Positions 55,254 through 64,000 of a DNA stretch of 64,000 nt are shown here, piece after piece (position 1 is the stretch's first letter; each line of letters begins with the position of its first letter). Source of the stretch: Artemisia argyi (Eukaryota; Streptophyta; Magnoliopsida; Asterales; Asteraceae); assembly GCA_030686995.1 (NCBI GenBank), contig CM060709.1:308550857-308614856 (forward strand). The letters run 5' to 3'. The position numbers were made by a program, and so were the translations under genes. The notes beneath the pieces are model-generated. The model did not search any database. It was not told the DNA's origin and saw only the letters and a program-made list of their open reading frames with translations.

Positions 55254-56661
55254 GGAATCGCAACAGGCTTTACCTCTCGAGGGATCTCGAGAAGCTTACA
55301 ACCCCCACCAGGCAGTGTACCTGATCGTTGTAGTATAGTATAGTGACAAGTACTGGGGGATTGATCGTTCAGCTTAGGAATAGTGTCACTAGGATTAGAA
55401 AGCCTAAATACTAGTTCTAAAGGTGAGGGATGATTATTTTTGTGTTTTTATATTTTTTAGAAAGCAAGTAAAAATCTCGGGTTTTGGAAGAGTGGGCGGA
55501 ATTAGTTGCTATTCAACTAACCCAATACTAAGATGCAATCAAAATAAAATACTAAAAAGAAAATAAACTAATTTATACTAAGGTTGTGAGCAGTAATTGG
55601 AGAAAATGTGTTTACTTAGATTTCACTACTCCCTAGATATCTTTTACACGTTAATTACTTGTTATAATTGCATGGATGACGGATCGTATTCCTTAATACC
55701 ATTCATGGGGTGGCACACATAACTCCCCAATTCTATGAGCTCTTATCTCCTCCTACACCATGCCCAGCACAACTATAGGGATTGTAAACAGTGGCTCATG
55801 CATTAAATACAACCAATAAAGACCTGGTGCGCGTTGGTTCATGTTTCTTAAGACGTTCAAGCATGTTACCAATTGGAGATCTGCCAGTTTTCTTAAGCCT
55901 AACATATAAATCATTCATCCAAGACAAGAATAAACAAGTAATCAACACATAATCAACATCTAGGTTTCATTAAATCTAAGCAAACACAAAAGAGATCTAG
56001 CCTAGCATGATAAAATTAAGACAAGAACATGATATAGACAACCAACACATAGACATATTGATTGAATTAGAAGAACACTTATCTTGATAAATCATGCAAG
56101 GTATCAAGGGGTTGGAACCCTTGAAAAACCTGCAAAGTTACACCAAAATCGTATTTAGGGTTTCTCCCCAAAACTTCTCTCCTTAAATGTGAAAAATTAG
56201 AAAACTATATATAGAAAAATAGGTTTGACGGCGTCAAGAATAAACTTGTGACGCCGTCACCTCGCCGCCAAAACAATCCTCGGACTGCCTAGATCTACTT
56301 CTGACGCCGTCAAGACTTATACACTTCCAGGCCATCATGACTCTTTTACTCTTGACGCCCTTCCTACGTGACGCCGTCAAATCTATTCTGGGTAGTCATG
56401 GAAATTCATGAAATTTGCTCTTGACGCCGTCAAGGTTTTGCTCTTGACGCCGTCACCTACTGTTCCCAGCATGGAAAATTAAGACTTTGGCGTTTTCTTC
56501 ACTTTTATGCTCCAAAAACGTCCGAATTGCTTCCTTTTCCAGATTTCTCTCCCAAAGTACCTAAAATCACAAAAGGAACGATTTAGGGCAATATTTGATC
56601 AAATAAATTCGAATTCGGGCTTAAATGACCCCCTAAAAACGGATCATTTTTCGCCTCATCA
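55245..56661 (-). repeat. Athila-family LTR shared by two copies
   Basis: 1417 bp, near-identical to 62087-63503 (same length). It acts as the 3' LTR of the gag copy to its right and sits where the 5' LTR of the pol copy should be. Its inner edge reads TGAGGCGTAGG instead of TGATGCGTGGG, because pol sequence already begins there, so the last dozen LTR bases are replaced at a recombination joint. Confidence 0.85.
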
Positions 56662-57242
56662 TATACCCTTACACTTGAGATTTGCTTGTCCTCAAGCAAA
56701 TGCGCTTTTATTCTAATCAAAATACAAGTTAGGGGTCATTTAACACTAATATAAAAGTAATTACAACAAATAATCGTTCCACTAAAGACCAATAGACAAG
56801 CACGGAGGTCATACACAAACACCTCACAAATAGTGTTTAGATACTCACATCTCTCGGGTGTAAAAAAGTGTAAATTACAATATGGAAATGGAAGATATCT
56901 CTCACTACCTGTCATAGCAAAATAGATTACCATAGGCTTGGGAAAGGATCAAACCTCCACCACACGGCGTAAGCACCTAGGATAAACTATCAAAGAGGTC
57001 TTTTAAAGGGTTGTAACGTTAGTGTAGGGATATGAAATACACGGTTTTGTTGGATAAAGGAAGTTTTACTGGTGGCGAGTTAACAATCTTGGTTAATTAC
57101 ATGTACAAGATGGCGTTGCTAAGCCAAGACTAGACTCGACTTAAGCTAATAAATGAAAAATAACAAAAACATAAAATAAACATAGAATGAAACGGGATGG
57201 TAGTCCGTATGTTTTTTTCTTTTTTTCTTTTTCTATTTTTCT

Positions 57243-57290
<48 letters not shown>

Positions 57291-59139
57291 CATGCACTCT
57301 TACCCTACCATCCAAAATAATATATCATAGGGGATGAACGTTCCCCTTACACTTGAATCTTTACATACTTTACATTAAACTAATCTAATGACTAGAATTA
57401 AGAAAATCAAAACACTTGGAGCACTTTTATGATTACGTACATATGAGGGTAATAATATTATGTTCTTCCCCATTACTCCATAAAATAAGTACTTACCCAT
57501 GAGTCCCAATCGTCCCAAAACAATATGTACAAGGATATGACTCGACTTAGCAACCATGTAATCAATTAGAAAGTTAACTTAGGGTTTAACAAATAACAAT
57601 AATGTACTAAAAATGAGCGCATACACGGAAGGCTAAGGCGATTTGGTTGTACATTTAAGTGGGGTGTAACAAATTCTTCCTTTAAGTAAAATGCTTAAAG
57701 TTAGAAACGAAAAGATAGGCTCGGAGGGGTGTACTAGGGGTTTCGTGTACTAAAAATGAGTACAACGCTAAGGGTGTGGGAAAAATTAGTTGACTTAACT
57801 AGCCAAGTAATATGACTTAAATGGTCAAGTAATTATGATACGGGTTTAACACAAGGGTAATCCTAATGCCTCTTATCATGTAGTAAATCCTACCACACGA
57901 ATGTAGTCTCACTAGCGGTCTCGGGATGCATCACTAACGCAAGTTCTAGAATCTAAATGCTACCGGTACACTCATAAGCACTAATAGTAAATGCTTTTCC
58001 TATCAAATCTAAAGGCGAACCTCACATATTTGGGTGAAATTTTTTTCTGAATATACGGTTATGTGCTAGCCATACAATCTCCTATCCATGAGACGCTTGT
58101 TATGGCTAAAGTTTCACTCCTAAATGTTGTAAAAAAATTTAAATTTGGCGCTAAAATTGCACTAACAAGTATTTCTCATAGTTTTATTACACGTTTACCA
58201 TCAAACAAAACAAACTCAAGCAAAAGTGCATATGTAAGATATCATCTTTTTACCCTCCCCTTACACTTAAGAGGAGCATTGTCCCCAATGTTCAAGTAAA
58301 GAATGTAAAAGTGAAAAAGTAAAGAGAATGAAATCAAATACTCCCCTGATTCGCTCGGTATGGATAATAGGATGGCCAGGTTAAATCTTCCTCCAAGAAA
58401 ATGAACAATCAAAGCTTCCCTTCCAGAATATAAATCATCTTCTTGTCACACATAACCTGTAAAACCTGACAAAGTAGACAAGACAACCTCGCGTAAAATC
58501 GGCGGCATTCTATATAAGTTTCTAAATCCTAGAAAACAAGATAAGATATAATGCTTGTGGAATGAAGTTTGCAGATCTCCTGGAGATTATAAAACTTAAT
58601 AATTCATAAAAACCATAAGACTCCGTTAGAAAAACAAAACCGGTAAAATTTCCAGATTTTAACTCCTGACGCCGTCAAGAGTAAACCCCTGACGCCGTCA
58701 GAATGGACCTGCAGAAATTCTTATGTTAAGTTTCCGGAAAATTTCTGGAAAAACTTGGTCCTACTTCCTGGAAAATCCTGCAAAACTTCATTATGACTCA
58801 ATACAAGCATTTGACTCTAACAAATACGAATATACATGTTCATTTAATATTGTGGAGAATCATGATCGGTTTGTTTCTTAAAAACATATTTGGGGTTTCC
58901 CCTTACACTTATCTTTTGCAAAAATACCTTTAGGTAGAGTTAAGACTAGGCCAAAACAACAAAGTAAAGTATTTCCACTTTTTAGTTTAGAAACATGATC
59001 TACCAACAATAAAAATTAAGCATGCATACGGAAGCAAATAACAATCAAACAAATAAAATCACACAAAACATGGGTTGCCTCCCAAGAAGCGCTTTTCTTT
59101 ATTTACGAGTCTTGTAGCTAGACTCAAGGTCATGGGTTA
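56662..59139 (-). other. 3' non-coding region, second gag copy
   Basis: Third copy of the 2.5-kb block, with a 45-bp poly-T tract (57246-57290) and dyads around 58667-58700. No gene. Confidence 0.75.
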
Positions 59140-61896
59140 CTACGTGATCTCATCATTGGTTCCATTCTCTAGGTCGTCTTCTAAACCAGTATCGCTTTCG
59201 TAGTGTAAGTACTTCGGGTCTTCGAACTCGAAAACATCTTGTCGATATTTGGAACCAAGCTTACTAACATCCTTAAAGAATCCACATGATAAATCAGAAA
59301 TGTTTTTACACCCTCTCCTAACATCTTCATCACACAAGATAAGTTGGGAGCTCATCATATCAAGCCCGTCACAATCTATCTCCTTAAGGTCTTTTCTCTT
59401 GTATGGCGTTTGGTATGAAATCCTCCTAATCCTATCAGTGAAGGTCATAATTCCGTTCAAGTCATCCACTATCAAATTAGTGATTTCACAGAAAGGTGCT
59501 CCCAAAACTACTTGTGATAACCTGGGGTCGACATAATCTTCTATGTTATCCACAATCGTGAATTCCATAGTGAATGTCATATTACCTATGAACACCTGGA
59601 TTTCATGATCCTTACCAACCACTTTCTCTCCCTTGTAAATCATCCCCCATCTGCAGATATTGTTATAATGGAACAATGACATAACATTCTTTGGCAGGAA
59701 TACATTTATGTAAATGTTATCGAAATACTTATGACCGATCATGCAGGGGATTTTGAGATTATTTGGATCACGTCGTCTTATCTTCCTCAACTCTCCATCC
59801 TTTGACCCATATAGATTCCCTTCAAGGGAGGGACGATACTCGTACACCTCCTCACTATCCTTATGAAAAATTACCTTCCTAACACCATTGGTGAGTAATA
59901 CACTACCATCTTTCTCATCAAGGATTGCTCCCGATTCATTGATAAATGGTATCCCAAGGACAAGGTTGGTTAACGTTTGATTGGTGAGAGGGTCCACGTC
60001 GTCAACCACGGTGAGGTCAGTATTGTAAACAAGCTCTCCAATTCTAATTGATAAATTTTTTATTACTCTCTCGCAAGCAATGTGTTCTGGGAAGGTTTTG
60101 TGGTATAGGGAAAGGGGGATCATGTTGACTGGGAAGCTATGATCTATATGACTATCAGTTAAGAGCTTTTCCTTAATGGTACAGGGGATCTTGAAAACTT
60201 TAGGGTTACTTTCCTTAGTCTTATTGCTACTCCCACTAATAACATCCTCCATTTTTTTCTCGGGTTCTCCCATAATAGATTTACCCAAAATGGTTGGATC
60301 TCTCTCATGCTCTTCCGATTTCTCTTTCCCTTCATCCGGTTTGCCGGATTCTTGCGCGGTGTATTGCTCGGGTGAGTCGGTAGGTTTCCTTGCCGAAGCA
60401 TGGTCAACCCTTGAGGTCTCATCTTTAGCTGTCCGACTGAATTTGTTAGTTTGTTGTTGGGTTGGGTTTGATGTTGAAGCAAATATTGTGGTGATGGTGT
60501 TTACGAAGTGGATTGGTCCTGTGGGGTTGACAGGTTCTTTTCCGTTAGGAGATAGATGTTTGAATAACTTGCTAGGACTTTTTATTTTTACAGGGGAGGC
60601 TGGTGGGCTCATGACGGTAGCAGATTTAACCTCATCAACGTGAATGGGCTTATTATCAATATGCTCTTTGATAGCAGTCAACAGATTACAAATCTTGTTG
60701 TTCACATCAGCCTGCTGTTGTTTAAATTTGGCCTCGAGCGTAGCGAGCTGTAGTTCTTGAGATAGAATGAATTTTTTTAAAGTATCTTCACAGCTTTGCC
60801 TAGGAATGCCTTGTGATGGAAAATGCTCGGACCAAGTGAGTGGTGAGGAGTCATTGAAGGATACGCTTCGCGTTTGGTACCCTCTGAAATCAGGTTTATC
60901 CTTCCATGCCTCATAGGCTTCGACAGAAGTTCGAGGACCCTGACCTACGTGTGACGATGTGAATTCGTTATAAGCACGTTTTGGAAGTTCCATGCAGTTA
61001 TGAGTCTCATGAGGGCCATTGCATAGTTTGCATGTAGAAGCGATTCTGCTTACTTGGCTTGGAGGTTTTTGAGCTTCGTAAGATTTCATGAGAGACTTGA
61101 CTCGACCTTCAAGTTCCATGATCCTACGGTCGGGAGTGCTAGAATTGTTCAAAGGCAAAGATATTGCCTTGACCGTTTTGTTCAAATCACGGGGATCATT
61201 CCAACTTTCGTTGTCATAGAGAGCAAGATCTTCTATGAGTTCCCATGATTGTTCCGCACTAAGATCACGTAGCTTACCACCGGCCGATTGGTCAATGGCT
61301 CGCCTCGTGGAGATGTCGATATGGTCATAAAAAATTTGGACTTGGAGCCAAAGATCTATGCCATGATGAGGGACTTTTTGGAGTAAGTCCTTGAAACGAG
61401 TCCATGCTTCATAAAGAGATTCATTTTGACGTTGTTGGAACATCAAGATGTCATTTCTAAGCTTAGTAGTCCTCCCCGGTGGGAAAATTTGAGCAAGGAA
61501 ACGAGTGGTGAGATCATCCCATGTGGTGATGGATCCCGCGGGTAAACGCTCAAGCCATTGACTAGCTTGATCCCGTAGAGAGAATTGGAATAGGCGTAAT
61601 CGGGTTGTCTCTCTAGTTTCAACACCTAGGTCTATGGAATCTACGATTTTGAGAAAGTCCTTAAGATGTTGGTTTGGATCTTCGGAACGAAGTCCATGGA
61701 ATACACATCCGCTTTGCACCAACCGGATGGTGTCGGATCGCAAGGGGGTCACATTGGCTCCAGTGAGCTCAATGGTGTTTCGGTAGCCTTGGTGGCTAGG
61801 TTGGGAATACTCTCCTAAGGTTTGGGGCCTAAGGGGTTCTAATGGTGGGTTTTGTTGTGGTGGGATGACGGGTTCAAAGATGTTACCACCTTCCAT
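59140..61896 (-). CDS. Gag with two tandem degenerate protease-like domains
   Basis: 918 residues from ATG 61896 (MEGGNIFEPV), which aligns with the start of the ORF at 11901. An upstream ATG at 62019 would add a poly-Phe artefact from the A/T tract. Residues 1-290 (Retrotrans_gag and linker) are almost the same as in the first copy, then a CKLCNGPHETHNC knuckle. Beyond it the two proteins diverge completely. The distal part has two retropepsin-like repeats: IPCTIKEKLLTDSHIDHSFP with VLGIPFINESG, and IPCMIGHKYFDNIYINVFLP with VVLGAPFCEIT. Neither has the Asp-x-Gly catalytic motif (HIDHSFPVN and YINVFLPKN at that place), while the flap and hydrophobic-Gly blocks persist. The protein ends TNDEIT. 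An uninterrupted frame of this length suggests selection or youth. Function of the protease-like repeats is unknown. Confidence 0.9.
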   Translation of the reverse strand: MEGGNIFEPVIPPQQNPPLEPLRPQTLGEYSQPSHQGYRNTIELTGANVTPLRSDTIRLVQSGCVFHGLRSEDPNQHLKDFLKIVDSIDLGVETRETTRLRLFQFSLRDQASQWLERLPAGSITTWDDLTTRFLAQIFPPGRTTKLRNDILMFQQRQNESLYEAWTRFKDLLQKVPHHGIDLWLQVQIFYDHIDISTRRAIDQSAGGKLRDLSAEQSWELIEDLALYDNESWNDPRDLNKTVKAISLPLNNSSTPDRRIMELEGRVKSLMKSYEAQKPPSQVSRIASTCKLCNGPHETHNCMELPKRAYNEFTSSHVGQGPRTSVEAYEAWKDKPDFRGYQTRSVSFNDSSPLTWSEHFPSQGIPRQSCEDTLKKFILSQELQLATLEAKFKQQQADVNNKICNLLTAIKEHIDNKPIHVDEVKSATVMSPPASPVKIKSPSKLFKHLSPNGKEPVNPTGPIHFVNTITTIFASTSNPTQQQTNKFSRTAKDETSRVDHASARKPTDSPEQYTAQESGKPDEGKEKSEEHERDPTILGKSIMGEPEKKMEDVISGSSNKTKESNPKVFKIPCTIKEKLLTDSHIDHSFPVNMIPLSLYHKTFPEHIACERVIKNLSIRIGELVYNTDLTVVDDVDPLTNQTLTNLVLGIPFINESGAILDEKDGSVLLTNGVRKVIFHKDSEEVYEYRPSLEGNLYGSKDGELRKIRRRDPNNLKIPCMIGHKYFDNIYINVFLPKNVMSLFHYNNICRWGMIYKGEKVVGKDHEIQVFIGNMTFTMEFTIVDNIEDYVDPRLSQVVLGAPFCEITNLIVDDLNGIMTFTDRIRRISYQTPYKRKDLKEIDCDGLDMMSSQLILCDEDVRRGCKNISDLSCGFFKDVSKLGSKYRQDVFEFEDPKYLHYESDTGLEDDLENGTNDEIT

Positions 61897-61957
61897 GATG
61901 TCGGATGGTAAAGAGTTACGAACAAAGGCACGAAGAAAGAGATAGACTAAAGAAAAC

Positions 61958-61959
<2 letters not shown>

Positions 61960-61995
<36 letters not shown>
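61960..61995. repeat. Poly-A tract between primer site and gag start
   Basis: 36 A's where the first element has only 'aaaaataaaaataaaa'. It lies in the leader and lengthens the apparent frame by encoding Phe codons on the minus strand. Confidence 0.95.
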
Positions 61996-62001
<6 letters not shown>

Positions 62002-62060
62002 TAGAAAGGAATCTAGCAAGTAGACCTAATAAAAAGAAATTCTAACCTAGACAATAACTA

Positions 62061-62080
62061 TTCCCCGGGCTGCGGCGCCA
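62061..62080 (-). promoter_or_regulatory. Primer-binding site, tRNA-Asp type
   Basis: TGGCGCCGCAGCCCGGGGAA (62080-62061), six bases from the LTR end. It is the less mutated form of the site at 12053-12066 and is close to the tRNA-Asp 3' end complement used by Athila elements. Confidence 0.7.
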
Positions 62081-62086
62081 AAAACT

Positions 62087-63503
62087 TGATGCGTGGGAAT
62101 CGCAACAAGCTTTACCTCTCGAGGGATCTCGAGAAGCTTACAACCCCCACCAGGCAGTGTACCTGATCGTTGTAGTATAGTATAGTGACAAGTACCGGGG
62201 GATTGATCGTTCAGCTTAGGAATAGTGTCGCTAGGATTAGAAAGCCTAAATACTAGTTCTAAAGGTGAGGCATGATTATTTTTGTGTTTTTATATTTTTT
62301 AGAAAGCAAGTAAAAATCTCGGGTTTTGGAAGAGTGGGCGGAATTAGTTGCTATTCAACTAACCCAATACTAAGATGCAATCAAAATAAAATACTAAAAA
62401 GAAAATAAACTAATTTATACTAAGGTTGTGAGCAGTAATTGGAGAAAATGTGTTTACTTAGATTTCACTACTCCCTAGATATCTTTTACACGTTAATTAC
62501 TTGTTATAATTGCATGGATGACGGATCGTATTCCTTAATACCATTCATGGGGTGGCACACATAACTCCCCAATTCTATGAGCTCTTATCTCCTCCTACAC
62601 CATGCCCAGCACAACTATAGGGATTGTAAACAGTGGCTCATGCATTAAATACAACCAATAAAGACCTAGTGCGTGTTGGTTCATGTTTCTTAAGACGTTC
62701 AAGCATGTTACCAATTGGAGATCTGCCAGTTTTCTTAAGCCTAACATATAAATCATTCATCCAAGACAAGAATAAACAAGTAATCAACACATAATCAATA
62801 TCTAGGTTTCATTAGATCTAAGCAAACACAAAAGAGATCTAGCCTAGCATGATAAAATTAAGACAAGAACATGATATAGACAACCAACACATAGACATAT
62901 TGATTGAATTAGAAGAACACTTATCTTGATTAATCATGCAAGGTATCAAGGGGTTGGAACCCTTGAAAAACCTGCAAAGTTACACCAAAATCGTACTTAG
63001 GGTTTCTCCCCAAAACTTCTCTCCTTAAATGTGAAAAATTAGAAAACTATATATAGAAAAATAGGTTTGACGGCGTCAAGAATAAACTTGTGACGCCGTC
63101 ACCTCGCCGCCAAAACAATCCTCGGACTGCCTAGATCTACTTCTGACGCCGTCAAGACTTATACACTTCCAGGCCGTCATGACTCTTTTACTCTTGACGC
63201 CCTTCCTACGTGACGCCGTCAAATCTATTCTGGGTAGTCATGGAAATTCATGAAATTTGCTCTTGACGCCGTCAAGGTTTTGCTCTTGACGCCGTCACCT
63301 ACTGTTCCCAGCATGGAAAATTAAGACTTTGGCGTTTTCTTCACTTTTATGCTCCAAAAACGTCCGAATTGCTTCCTTTTCCAGATTTCTCTCCCAAAGT
63401 ACCTAAAATCACAAAAGGAACGATTTAGGGCAATATTTGATCAAATAAATTCGAATTCGGGCTTAAATGACCCCCTAAAAACGGATCATTTTTCGCCTCA
63501 TCA
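62087..63503 (-). repeat. Athila-family LTR, 5' of the gag copy and 3' of the next unit
   Basis: 1417 bp with six dyads and the TATA box. It is followed on the right not by genomic flank but by another 3' non-coding block, so it is shared by two tandem units. Confidence 0.88.
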
Positions 63504-64000
63504 TATACCCTTACACTTGAGATTTGCTTGTCCTCAAGCAAATGCGCTTTTATTCTAATCAAAATACAAGTTAGGGGTCATTTAACACTAATATAAAAGT
63601 AATTACAACAAATAATCGTTCCACTAAAGACCAATAGACAAGCACGGAGGTCATACACAAACACCTCACAAATAGTGTTTAGATACTCACATCTCTCGGG
63701 TGTAAAAAAGTGTAAATTACAATATGGAAATGGAAGATATCTCTCACTACCTGTCATAGCAAAATAGATTACCATAGGCTTGGGAAAGGATCAAACCTCC
63801 ACCACAAGGCGTAAGCACCTAGGATAAACTATCAAAGAGGTCTTTTAAAGGGTTGTAACGTTAGGTGTAGGGATATAAAATACACGGTTTTGTTGGATAA
63901 AGGAAGTTTTACTGGTGGCGAGTTAACAATCTTGGTTAATTACATGTACAAGATGGCGTTGCTAAGCCAAGACTAGACTCGACTTAAGCTAATAAATGAA
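63504..64000 (-). mobile_element. Start of a further tandem unit (cut by the window edge)
   Basis: Nearly identical to 56662-57160 at a constant offset of 6842 bp, including private variants such as 'gtcatacacaaacacctc' that differ from the block at 50822. The array therefore continues past the window. Confidence 0.88.

Noticed and set aside
61896..62019. Upstream start at 62019 for the second gag
   Set aside because: It adds poly-Phe encoded by the A/T tract; ATG 61896 matches the start in the other copy.
1..64000. tRNA, rRNA or organelle-derived segments
   Set aside because: No B-box with a paired acceptor stem, and no rRNA or plastid-like text, was recognised on either strand by eye.

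Overview
Plant nuclear DNA, most likely from the daisy family (Asteraceae), possibly tribe Anthemideae (Tanacetum/Chrysanthemum/Artemisia). The reasons are multi-exon genes with GT-AG introns, dense nested LTR retrotransposons and MITEs, and gag proteins of a type I associate with Anthemideae database entries named 'MAK10-like'. The placement is from memory, not from a search.

Layout. 1-16044 is repeat-dominated: a hAT-like MITE, the end of a CACTA transposon, and a retroelement primed by initiator-Met tRNA (LTR 14205-16044, minus strand). That retroelement is interrupted by a complete 7711-bp Athila-like element (5758-13468, perfect 5-bp target duplication TCCGT) that carries gag and a protease-like region but no reverse transcriptase or integrase. 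17355-19750 is a Mutator-like element with about 370-390-bp inverted repeats and a perfect 9-bp target duplication.

20176-39240 is the gene island. It holds a trichome-birefringence-like polysaccharide O-acetyltransferase (4 exons, minus), a divergent NAD(P)HX dehydratase (10 exons, plus) and an NF-YC transcription factor (single coding exon, introns in both UTRs, minus). Between the second and third genes sit a PIF/Harbinger-like element with its own small promoter and ORF, and a LINE relic. MITEs occupy the introns and spacers. The first two genes may be microsyntenic with Arabidopsis At5g19150/At5g19160.

39500-46690 is gene-free and made of MITE-like elements built from degenerate short words, a foldback, a Tourist-like element and a Gypsy gag relic. 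46697-49431 is the 3' end of a SIRE/Maximus-type Copia element (LTR plus env-like ORF, pseudogenised). An Athila-family complex (49432 to beyond 64000) was inserted into it. The complex reads, in plus coordinates, LTR / 3' non-coding / broken pol / LTR / 3' non-coding / gag ORF / LTR / 3' non-coding. Its right part is a tandem array with a period of 6842 bp.

The most striking undescribed-looking signals are: (a) the dyad TGACGNCGTCA, repeated 5-6 times just upstream of the TATA box in the Athila-like LTRs and again inside the element, in pairs locked at 23-bp spacing; (b) gag ORFs that end in degenerate retropepsin-like domains (two in tandem in one copy) and share their final codons with the pol copy; (c) three AACGGCTA (mitotic MSA-type) sites at exact 15-bp spacing before the TATA box of the Harbinger-borne ORF; (d) a tandemly triplicated leader containing the start codon of the O-acetyltransferase gene, which creates upstream mini-ORFs.
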